Of a stretch of DNA of 5,898 bases, positions 1-5,895 are shown in pieces. The notes below the pieces were generated by a model that saw only the letters and a program-made list of their open reading frames with translations, was not told the origin of the DNA and made no database searches. The first letter of the stretch is position 1; every line of letters begins with the position of its first letter. The stretch is from contig JBAROU010000246.1 in the NCBI GenBank assembly GCA_049642385.1, positions 1 to 5,898 on the forward strand, read 5' to 3'. The DNA comes from JBAROU01 sp049642385. Its GTDB lineage: Bacteria > Chloroflexota > Dehalococcoidia > DSTF01 > RBG-16-68-14. The position numbers and the translations under genes are program-made.

Positions 1-19
1 GTCTCCCATAACCACTGTC

Positions 20-517
20 TTAGAGTTCTCGTTCGGAGCCGCTGACGATCGACACAGTTACCGTTCCTGTTGCAACATCGAGACGAACGGTCCGCCCTCG
101 CGTACCACCCGTGTCCGATGCCGTCAGCCGTATCCTCAAACCGCTCAAGGCTTCCCGGGCAGCCGCCACGTTTCGTTCGCCTATCTGCGTTGGTCCCTGG
201 GTTCCGTTCAGCATCTGCGCGCCGCCGATGAGCTTGGCCGTGAGCCGCTGCTTGCTCGCCCCCTCATCCCGCATGTCCTCCACCAGCGCCGGAACCGCGT
301 AATCGACAAATCGCGGACTTGGCGGTCGGCGCCCGCGTTGTTCGCTCGAGGGAAGAACCATGTGGGCCATGCCGGCCACTCGAGCGACAGGGTCGTAGAG
401 GCACAGCGCAACGCACGATCCAAGACCGAGAGAAATCAACACTTCCGACCCGTCGACCGATATCCGAAGCTCGCCCAGCCCTACAACCGTTCTCCTGGCA
501 AGCGAAGCCAACTCCAT
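20..517 (-). CDS. cheD: Chemoreceptor glutamine deamidase CheD
   Basis: CheD hydrolyses the side-chain amide of specific receptor glutamines to give methylatable glutamates, and in CheC-containing bacteria it also binds CheC. The 165-residue protein has the full family pattern: the LGLGSC block with the nucleophile Cys35, AHMVLP with His52 exactly 17 residues later (as Cys27/His44 in Thermotoga maritima CheD), GGAQM at 98-102, IGERN at 112-116 and DTGGTRGRTV at 135-144. Length is normal and there is no signal peptide or membrane segment, so it is cytoplasmic. The position of the third active-site residue (Thr21 in T. maritima) holds Ser29, a conservative change. I chose the ATG at 517, 2 nt after the cheC stop. 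An in-frame TTG at 523 overlapping that stop is an alternative and would add two residues. Neither start has a clear Shine-Dalgarno, so translation probably depends on ribosomes finishing cheC. It is the last gene seen in the operon; TAA at 22-20. Confidence 0.95.
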   Translation of the reverse strand: MELASLARRTVVGLGELRISVDGSEVLISLGLGSCVALCLYDPVARVAGMAHMVLPSSEQRGRRPPSPRFVDYAVPALVEDMRDEGASKQRLTAKLIGGAQMLNGTQGPTQIGERNVAAAREALSGLRIRLTASDTGGTRGRTVRLDVATGTVTVSIVSGSEREL

Positions 518-519
518 CG

Positions 520-1116
520 TCAAGCGGCTCGCATCTGTTCAAGCAGGGCATGCATCAGATCCTCCCTGGGAATCACGACGAACACGCCGGAGATCGAGTG
601 CCCCAGGTCATTGAACGTCGTCTCCGCGATGAAGGCATAGTCCTGTATCAGAAGAATGTCTGCGGCTACAACGTCCAGGAGCGCGCCGGCCATGTCCGCC
701 AGAACAATGGGCGGAGATGGCATCAGGCGGAGCCCCGTGGTGTCCGACAGCACCGTGAGGAAGGCCGACCCCATGATGTTGCCCAGCTCAGCCAGCGCCG
801 ATTCCTCCATCTCTCCAAGAGCGTTCACCGTGCCTGGCGGCCGGCCCATCAAGATGTCGGCGAACGCCAACGCCATCGAGGGGTGAAACATGAACATGAT
901 GTGACCCGGCGCCGGGCCGGAGATCGTGATGTACGTCGCAACGGCCTCCACTTCAGGTCCCCCCATGAGCTGGGCTATCTCGCCCATTGGTGTCTGCTTG
1001 AGCTGGAAGGTCCCAATCGAGATCCGCCGATCACACAGCTTGGACAGCCCATCGACGGCCCGCTCCATGCCCCGGCCCGCGACGTCGCTCCAGAAGGTCA
1101 ATTCCGCGCTCTCCAT
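520..1116 (-). CDS. cheC: CheY-P phosphatase CheC
   Basis: CheC dephosphorylates CheY-P and partners CheD. The 198-residue length is typical of CheC (two pseudo-symmetric halves). The second half has a textbook phosphatase motif, [DS]xxxExxN followed by x22-P: Ser106, Glu110, Asn113 and Pro136, in the stretch ESALAELGNIMGSAF. The matching stretch in the first half (about residues 7-25, WSDVAGRGMERAVDGLSKL) aligns by its AxxxLSKL ending, but has Asp11 where Glu is expected and Gly14 where the essential Asn is expected. Only one functional site is therefore predicted. The residues 40-98 and 136-184 look like the repeated beta-sheet parts. No membrane segment. The ATG at 1116 is supported by a strong Shine-Dalgarno 6 nt upstream that overlaps the cheA stop. 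CheX and FliY/FliN fusions were considered: CheX has a single motif but is shorter (about 155 residues), and there is no FliN-like C-terminal domain here. CheC is the best call. Confidence 0.92.
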   Translation of the reverse strand: MESAELTFWSDVAGRGMERAVDGLSKLCDRRISIGTFQLKQTPMGEIAQLMGGPEVEAVATYITISGPAPGHIMFMFHPSMALAFADILMGRPPGTVNALGEMEESALAELGNIMGSAFLTVLSDTTGLRLMPSPPIVLADMAGALLDVVAADILLIQDYAFIAETTFNDLGHSISGVFVVIPREDLMHALLEQMRAA

Positions 1117-1122
1117 GATGGC

Positions 1123-1130
1123 CCTCCCTT
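1123..1130 (-). promoter_or_regulatory. Ribosome binding site of cheC
   Basis: On the minus strand AAGGGAGG ends 6 nt before the cheC ATG. It contains GGAGG and fixes the start at 1116. It overlaps the cheA stop codon (TAA, 1131-1129), so a ribosome terminating on cheA sits on the cheC initiation site, which suggests translational coupling. Confidence 0.8.
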
Positions 1131-3117
1131 ACAGTCGACTCGCTTGTGCGATTACCGCAGCGGACCGTGCCAACGCAGGGATGTCCAGGATCAGCGCCAC
1201 TCCGCCGTCACCCAGAATGCACGCACCTGCGACAGCCGTCGCTGCGTGGAAGTGGCGACCGAGCGGCTTCAGGACGACCTCCTGCTGGCCAATGAGACGA
1301 TCGACGGCTATCGCCACGCGTTGGTTCTCGGCCTTCGTCACGACAGCAAACTGCCCCGCCACACCAGCGCCGCCTGCCGTACTGAAGTCGCCACCTGCCA
1401 GTTGCAGAAGAGGGATCGGCCCTTCCGGGGTTCGCAACACGGGCGTTTGGGCGATCTGATGAATGCTGCCCATTTCAAGTCGAAGCGTTTGCTCAACGTG
1501 GCTCAGGCGCATCCCGTAGATTGTCCCCCCTACATCCGCTATCAGCGCACCCACTGTGGAAAGCGTGTTCGGCAGGCGCAGGATGAACGACGCACCGTGG
1601 CCCGGTGTGCTACGGATGGTGACGGAACCACCGATCTCCGCAAGCGTGCGCCTTACAGCGTCCAGTCCGACTCCCCGCCCCGATACGTCAGTGATCGCGC
1701 CGGCAGTGGAGAATCCGGGGTGAAAGACCAGCTCCAACGCCCCGTCGTCGTGCATGCGCTCGATCTCCTCGTCAGACGCGATACCTAGCCCGCTCGCACG
1801 ACGCCGGACGGTGGCGGCGTCGATGCCAATGCCATCGTCCTGCACGGTGACGGAGATATAGCCCGGCTCATCGCGCGCGACGAGCTTGACCGTCCCGATA
1901 GCTGGCTTGTCATTCACGGCCCGCTCTTCCGGGCGTTCGATCCCGTGATCTACCGCGTTCCTCAGGAGATGCAGCACCGGTTCGCGCACACGTTCCACGA
2001 CAGAACGGTCGATCTCTGTTTCCTGGCCCTCGAGTAACAAGCGAACGCTCTTGCCGGTTCGCCCGGCCAGATCTCGGACAAGCCGCGGGAAGCCCACGAA
2101 CATCCTGCCAATCGGCACCATGCGCAGCGCCATCATATGAGCGTCCAGGTCATCCACCACGCGCGAGATGTGGCCTGACACATCTGCTAGGTCACGCGTC
2201 GCCTCGCCTCCAACCTCTCGGGCACCCAGCGCGGCGACGATTGTCGTCATCCGACTTCGATCGACGACGAGCTCACTGATCGTGTTCATCAACGCGTCAA
2301 GCTGGTCGACGCCGACGCGCATCGTAGCCGTGCTACGGGTCCCATCACGCTGTTCTGTTATCTGCATCCCGGGACGACACGGCTCAACCGCATCAGCGAT
2401 CGTGTCGGGCAACTCAGCGAGCCGAGAACGCAGGCTGTCCAACGGCTCCTCCGTCGCAATGAGCGCATCGACCCATGGTCCGACGTTCTGCCGCTCGATC
2501 TCCTCCAGCGTCGGGTGCAGCCACAGCACGTCGCCTGCCGAAGCGAGCTCGCCGGCGACCTGAAACGCCCTAACAGCCCGCCACGCTGGATCGGCTGTCA
2601 AACGCATGCGGACGGCGTAGACTGGCTTCTTGGTCGCCAGCGCCTTGTCCATCAGCTCCTTACCCAGCTCGACCGAGATGCCCCACGGCGCCTCATCCTC
2701 GCCAGGTTCAGCGCCAGGATCGTCTGGGCTGAGACACGCCCGCAACGCGTTGACGAAGACGCCGACGTCTTGGGGCTGATATCGCTGCTGTTCAACATCG
2801 CCGCAAATGCTTCGGACCGTGTCCAGGCCCTGCAAGAGCGCATCCACGATCCCTTGGCTCATCGCAACGGCATCGCTCCGGAACGCATCCAAGACATCCT
2901 CCATCGCATGCGCAAGCTGTGCGATGTCAGAGAGCCCCAACATGGAGGCGGACCCCTTCAGCGTGTGCACCGCGCGAAAGATCTCCTGGAGGAGATCGTC
3001 GTTCGTCTCCTCCTGCTCCAGCCGAACAATGCCGCGGTCCAACAGGTCGAGGCCATCGTACGCCTCGGCCAGAAATGCCTCCATCTCGGCCGGGGTGATA
3101 TCGTCCTCACGCTGCAT
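1129..3117 (-). CDS. cheA: Chemotaxis histidine kinase CheA
   Basis: CheA autophosphorylates in receptor-CheW arrays and passes phosphate to CheY and CheB. The 662 residues contain all five domains. P1 (about 5-128) has the phospho-acceptor His51 in HTLKGSA. An acidic, Pro-rich linker (129-146) leads to P2 (about 166-246), which resembles the T. maritima P2 domain (VRAFQVAGEL, then PTLEEIERQNV). P3, the dimerisation helices, is about 264-335. The P4 ATPase has the N box HLLRNAVDHGIE (383-394, His383, Asn387), G1 DDGIGID (427-433), F box HPGFSTA (466-472), G2 GRGVGLD (480-486) and GHGASF (506-511). P5, CheW-like (515-662), ends with the gene. All catalytic motifs are intact, so an active kinase is expected. 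The ATG at 3117 lies 15 nt after cheW and keeps the full first P1 helix. The nearest Shine-Dalgarno, AGGAAA (3134-3129), overlaps the cheW stop and lies rather far away (11 nt). Met12 (3084) is a less likely start. Confidence 0.98.
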   Translation of the reverse strand: MQREDDITPAEMEAFLAEAYDGLDLLDRGIVRLEQEETNDDLLQEIFRAVHTLKGSASMLGLSDIAQLAHAMEDVLDAFRSDAVAMSQGIVDALLQGLDTVRSICGDVEQQRYQPQDVGVFVNALRACLSPDDPGAEPGEDEAPWGISVELGKELMDKALATKKPVYAVRMRLTADPAWRAVRAFQVAGELASAGDVLWLHPTLEEIERQNVGPWVDALIATEEPLDSLRSRLAELPDTIADAVEPCRPGMQITEQRDGTRSTATMRVGVDQLDALMNTISELVVDRSRMTTIVAALGAREVGGEATRDLADVSGHISRVVDDLDAHMMALRMVPIGRMFVGFPRLVRDLAGRTGKSVRLLLEGQETEIDRSVVERVREPVLHLLRNAVDHGIERPEERAVNDKPAIGTVKLVARDEPGYISVTVQDDGIGIDAATVRRRASGLGIASDEEIERMHDDGALELVFHPGFSTAGAITDVSGRGVGLDAVRRTLAEIGGSVTIRSTPGHGASFILRLPNTLSTVGALIADVGGTIYGMRLSHVEQTLRLEMGSIHQIAQTPVLRTPEGPIPLLQLAGGDFSTAGGAGVAGQFAVVTKAENQRVAIAVDRLIGQQEVVLKPLGRHFHAATAVAGACILGDGGVALILDIPALARSAAVIAQASRL

Positions 3118-3132
3118 GTGCTCGTCGCTTTC

Positions 3133-3606
3133 CTATGCCGCCGCTGATTCCGCGTCCGCGTCGTCGTCGCGCAGCACTCTGTTGATATCGAGCAGGATAA
3201 TGAGCTTGTCTGTCAGATTGGCGATGCCCTGCACGTAGTAGGATTCCGCCGTCGCTACCGCCGGAGACGCAGGCTCCATCGCGCCCTCAGCGACACGTAC
3301 GACTTCCGTCACGGCATCGACGATCATGCCAACGTCTTCGCTATCGACCTCGACAACCACGATCCGGCTTTCCTTGGTAACCTCCGCTTCGCCAAGGCCA
3401 AGACGCCTCCGCAGGTCGACCACGGGAATGACCTTCCCACGAAGGTTGATCACACCTTCCACGTGGGCTGGCGCATTCGGCACATGCGTGATGGTCTCCA
3501 GCCTGATGATCTCGCGCACATGCTCGATGCCGATTCCGAACGCCTCGCGCGCCAGGTCAAAGACGACGAGCTGTCGTTCCGCACCGATCGCCTTGTCCAA
3601 TTCCAT
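3133..3606 (-). CDS. cheW: Chemotaxis coupling protein CheW
   Basis: CheW is the cytoplasmic adaptor that links receptor tips to the P5 domain of CheA. The 157-residue protein is a single CheW domain of usual length. It opens with RQLVVFDLAREAFGIGIEHV (11-30), followed by REIIRLETITHVPNAP, the hallmark GVINLRGKVIPVVDLRRRLG (51-70, with the conserved Arg56 in NLRG), GMIVDAVTEVVRV (93-105) and the closing strand YVQGIANLTDKLIILLDINRVL (124-145). It ends in a short acidic, Ala-rich tail (DDDADAESAAA). The ATG at 3606 is preferred because GGAAGGA sits 10 nt upstream and the domain begins right after it. An in-frame TTG at 3669 would add 21 unconserved residues and overlap the mcp gene, so I reject it. 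It lies 25 nt after mcp and 15 nt before cheA, between its two binding partners. Confidence 0.97.
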   Translation of the reverse strand: MELDKAIGAERQLVVFDLAREAFGIGIEHVREIIRLETITHVPNAPAHVEGVINLRGKVIPVVDLRRRLGLGEAEVTKESRIVVVEVDSEDVGMIVDAVTEVVRVAEGAMEPASPAVATAESYYVQGIANLTDKLIILLDINRVLRDDDADAESAAA

Positions 3607-3616
3607 GACCGATTCT

Positions 3617-3623
3617 TCCTTCC
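3617..3623 (-). promoter_or_regulatory. Ribosome binding site of cheW
   Basis: On the minus strand GGAAGGA lies 10 nt before the ATG at 3606, inside the 25-nt gap after the mcp stop codon. It decides the start in favour of 3606 over the upstream in-frame TTG at 3669. Confidence 0.65.
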
Positions 3624-3631
3624 GTCGCCTC

Positions 3632-5686
3632 TCAAGCAGCAAGTCTGTGGGGCTGGTCCAAGTCAACAACCGCCGCGCTATCCAACGATTCCTGCTCGGT
3701 TCGGAACCTGTTGATGTGCTCGCGAAGGGCCTCCGTCATCTCCCCCAATGCGTGCGCCGACGCCGTTACCTCTTCCGCCTGTGCGGTGAGCTCCTGAGCG
3801 GATGCGGACACCTCTTCGGTAGCAGCGGCGTTCTCTTCAGCGATACCAGCCATGGAACCGATCGCGTCGCTGACTGACGTTGAGTTACTCTGCATCTGCG
3901 TCACGGCCGCCACCGTCCTATCCAGTGCCTCCTTCGCTTGCGCAATCACACTGGTCATCTCCGAGCCAGAAGCCTTCAGCTCCTCAGAACCACCGGCGAT
4001 CTGCTCGATCTGAGCCGCAACTTCCTCGATAGAGGAGACGATTTGTGCCAGCGCGTTCCCCGCTTCCGTCGACAGCTGACTGCCGCTGTCCATCTCGCTG
4101 GAAGCGTCCTTCATCGACGCTACGGACGCGTCAACGCCGCGCTGGACGCCGGTGATCAGGACGGCGATCTCCTTGGTTGCTGACGCGACTCGCTCTGCCA
4201 GGCTACGCACCTCGTCAGCCACCACCGCGAAGCCACGCCCCTGCTCACCCGCTCTTGCCGCCTCGATGGCGGCGTTGAGCGCAAGCAGGTTCGTCTGGTC
4301 GGCAATGTCGTCGATAACGGCAACGATGTTGCCGATCTCAGTCGACTGGCCCCCCAGCTTCGCGATCTCTTCCGACGTCGTGCCCATCGCTGCCTTAATC
4401 CGGTCGATCGCGTCGAACGTCTTCCTCACCATCGAGGCGCCGTTGTTCGCCGTTTCCGCGGCGTCGCGTGCGCCGGCGGCAGCCTCCTGTGCGTTCTGCG
4501 ACATCTGATCGGCGCCTTCCGATACCCGTTCGCCCAACGCTGTTACGTCGCCGACAGTGCGCGACTGTACCTCGGAGCTGTGCGACACTTCTTCGACAGC
4601 CGAGCCCAATTGGGAAATATTTTCATTCGCCTCCTGCGCGCTCCTTGCTTGCGAGCTGGCTCCTTCGGCCAATTGGTTTGACGTGGAGGCGACCTGCTGT
4701 GAGGCTTGTGCCGACTGGTCCGCCGCCTCCGCAAGCTGTCCCCGCGAATTCGTAATTGAGTTCACGCTGTCGATGGCCTGCCCGAGCAACGACCGAAGGT
4801 TCTCGGTCATCCGGGAAAACGACGTACCCAGCAAGTCGAGCTGAGAACGAGGACGAACGTCCTTGGTCAGGTCACCATCGGCGATACGCGTCGCCGCCAT
4901 CGCCATCTCCTTCAGATAACCGACCATACGTTGGAACGCCTGCGCCATATCTCCAATCTCATCGTCTGTCGTCGCGCCGATATCTTGCTCAACGTCGCCA
5001 TCTGCGATCCGGTCGGCAGCCGCCAGCATGCGCTTCACGTTGCTGACAATGCCTTGGGAGATCCACGCGGCGATGCCACCAGCGACGAGCATGACTCCTA
5101 TCACGATGCCGATCATCAGGATCATCGCCCTGTTCTGCGTAGCGATCGCTGAGTCATGCGCCTGCTCCGCTGCAAGAGATGTCTCCTGGTTGAGCAGCAA
5201 GATGGCGTCGAGTGACCGCTGAAACGCATCGTTGGCGTTGCCAGACAAGACTGTCTCAGCGGCTGCTTTTGTGTTTCCAGCATCAACCAGTGCGATGGTC
5301 TCTGCATCTCGTGTGGCAAACCACTCCGTATTGTTCTGCTCAACCTCGGTCAATAGCTCAGCCTGCCGCTCGGTCAGGCCTTCGTGGGCACGAAGGACTA
5401 CCGTGGCGTCGTCGATTCCCCGTTCATGCGACGCGATCTCCTCCGCGATCTGGGGGCGTGCTTCCTCGGGAGCGAGGACATACGCGAGGATGCGTTCTCG
5501 CATCAAGAGCATCTCTCGACGGACCGCACCGCTCTCCACCTCCGTCTTGAACCGATTGCTGAACAGATCGGTCGCGTCGTTGCCCACAGACTTCAGCTGC
5601 ATCGTTGCGAAGATTCCCGTGCCGATAAGTGCCGCAACAACGATCCCGAACCCTAAGAACAGCTTGAGTCGAATGGTTCGTCGCAT
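3632..5686 (-). CDS. Methyl-accepting chemotaxis protein, 4-helix sensor, tandem HAMP
   Basis: This is a transmembrane chemoreceptor that signals to CheA through CheW. The 684 residues begin with a basic stretch and TM1 (about 9-29). An outer helical domain of about 155 residues (30-187) follows; it looks like the 4HB_MCP sensor family, including the stretch ETIALVDAGNTKAAAETVLS. TM2 is about 188-209. HAMP 1 (about 210-262, RIADGDVEQDI) runs directly into a second HAMP-like unit (264-301, RIADGDLTKDV). The long coiled-coil signalling hairpin follows, with the highly conserved tip NAAIEAARAGEQGRGFAVVADEV (471-493). Methylation-type pairs are EE554/555, EE624/625, QE631/632 and EE638/639. The C-terminus (DQPHRLAA) is not a recognisable CheR-tethering pentapeptide. 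The ligand cannot be inferred. The ATG at 5686 is chosen because of an excellent Shine-Dalgarno 7 nt upstream and because TM1 starts just after it. A longer in-frame start at 5743 would bury that site within the coding region. Confidence 0.97.
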   Translation of the reverse strand: MRRTIRLKLFLGFGIVVAALIGTGIFATMQLKSVGNDATDLFSNRFKTEVESGAVRREMLLMRERILAYVLAPEEARPQIAEEIASHERGIDDATVVLRAHEGLTERQAELLTEVEQNNTEWFATRDAETIALVDAGNTKAAAETVLSGNANDAFQRSLDAILLLNQETSLAAEQAHDSAIATQNRAMILMIGIVIGVMLVAGGIAAWISQGIVSNVKRMLAAADRIADGDVEQDIGATTDDEIGDMAQAFQRMVGYLKEMAMAATRIADGDLTKDVRPRSQLDLLGTSFSRMTENLRSLLGQAIDSVNSITNSRGQLAEAADQSAQASQQVASTSNQLAEGASSQARSAQEANENISQLGSAVEEVSHSSEVQSRTVGDVTALGERVSEGADQMSQNAQEAAAGARDAAETANNGASMVRKTFDAIDRIKAAMGTTSEEIAKLGGQSTEIGNIVAVIDDIADQTNLLALNAAIEAARAGEQGRGFAVVADEVRSLAERVASATKEIAVLITGVQRGVDASVASMKDASSEMDSGSQLSTEAGNALAQIVSSIEEVAAQIEQIAGGSEELKASGSEMTSVIAQAKEALDRTVAAVTQMQSNSTSVSDAIGSMAGIAEENAAATEEVSASAQELTAQAEEVTASAHALGEMTEALREHINRFRTEQESLDSAAVVDLDQPHRLAA

Positions 5687-5693
5687 AGCATCG

Positions 5694-5701
5694 CTCCTCT
5701 T
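5694..5701 (-). promoter_or_regulatory. Ribosome binding site of mcp
   Basis: On the minus strand AAGAGGAG stands 7 nt before the ATG at 5686. It is the strongest initiation signal in the window next to that of cheC, and it sets the receptor start at 5686 rather than at the in-frame codon at 5743. Confidence 0.8.
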
Positions 5702-5715
5702 AATGACAATCGCCT

Positions 5716-5736
5716 GCGCCGCCAGTGTCGCGGCGC
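5716..5736 (-). promoter_or_regulatory. GC-rich stem-loop in the mcp leader
   Basis: A perfect 7-bp stem (GCGCCGC at 5736-5730, pairing with GCGGCGC at 5722-5716, read on the minus strand) encloses a 7-nt loop, GACACTG. All stem pairs are G-C. It ends 29 nt before the mcp start and 14 nt before the Shine-Dalgarno. No U-run follows (next bases AGGCGATTGT), so it is not a classical terminator. It could protect the 5' end, tune translation or be bound by a protein; the role is not shown by the sequence. Confidence 0.45.
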
Positions 5737-5740
5737 TATC

Positions 5741-5753
5741 CACAGTATCTGTG
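5741..5753. repeat. 13-bp perfect inverted repeat in the leader
   Basis: CACAG-TAT-CTGTG, 5-bp arms around a 3-nt centre, lies 4 nt upstream (in transcription sense) of the GC-rich stem-loop. It could be a small protein-binding site or a second weak hairpin. Short palindromes like this can arise by chance, so no function is assigned. Confidence 0.35.
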
Positions 5754-5771
5754 TCGCAGCGTCTACCGACG

Positions 5772-5782
5772 ATTAGCCTAAT
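5772..5782. repeat. 11-bp perfect inverted repeat with imperfect outer arms
   Basis: ATTAG-C-CTAAT is flanked by CGAC (5767-5770) on one side and GTCG (5783-5786) on the other, so the dyad extends to about 20 bp with one extra base at 5771. As RNA it would need a larger loop (AGGCT), so a DNA operator is the more natural reading. It is AT-rich against its GC-rich surroundings. Confidence 0.35.
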
Positions 5783-5877
5783 GTCGCAGTCGGAACCGTT
5801 CGAGTCCTCATTCGCGTGCTTCGCAACGACTACCCGCCCGGAGTTTGCTTACTACGCGCAACTTACAATGAAGACCT

Positions 5878-5883
5878 GTTATA
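5878..5883 (-). promoter_or_regulatory. Possible -10 box (TATAAC)
   Basis: TATAAC on the minus strand matches five of six bases of the housekeeping sigma -10 consensus and is the best such match in the non-coding leader. A -35 at normal spacing would lie beyond the window edge, so it cannot be tested here. It would give a 5' leader of roughly 185 nt before mcp. I found no convincing flagellar sigma-28-type promoter in the leader. Confidence 0.25.
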
Positions 5884-5895
5884 CAACGTGTTGTA
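5882..5895. promoter_or_regulatory. 14-bp perfect inverted repeat, possible operator
   Basis: TACAAC-GT-GTTGTA, 6-bp arms around a 2-nt centre, lies at the window edge and overlaps the possible -10 box TATAAC by two bases. A dimeric regulator bound here would block or adjust that promoter. This is inference from symmetry and position only. Confidence 0.35.

Noticed and set aside
1..19. Terminator after cheD
   Set aside because: Only 19 nt remain and they show no inverted repeat or T-run; the operon may continue beyond the window.
319..1788. A 489-codon open frame on the plus strand, antisense to cheD, cheC and cheA
   Set aside because: It runs across three firmly identified genes on the other strand. 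Its product is rich in Arg, His and Gln with no recognisable domain, and such open antisense frames are common opposite GC-rich genes.
2515..3147. A 210-codon plus-strand open frame opposite the cheA N-terminus
   Set aside because: It is antisense to the P1 and P2 coding region, has no recognisable domain, and its reading is explained by cheA codon composition.
3607..3669. N-terminal extension of CheW from a TTG start at 3669
   Set aside because: It adds 21 residues without family similarity, overlaps the mcp gene and bypasses the good Shine-Dalgarno before 3606.
5716..5736. Rho-independent terminator before mcp
   Set aside because: The stem is strong but no T-run follows on the minus strand, and it sits directly upstream of the mcp ribosome binding site.
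5687..5743. N-terminal extension of the receptor to 5743
   Set aside because: It would place 19 extra residues before TM1 and translate through the AAGAGGAG ribosome binding site and part of the leader stem-loop.
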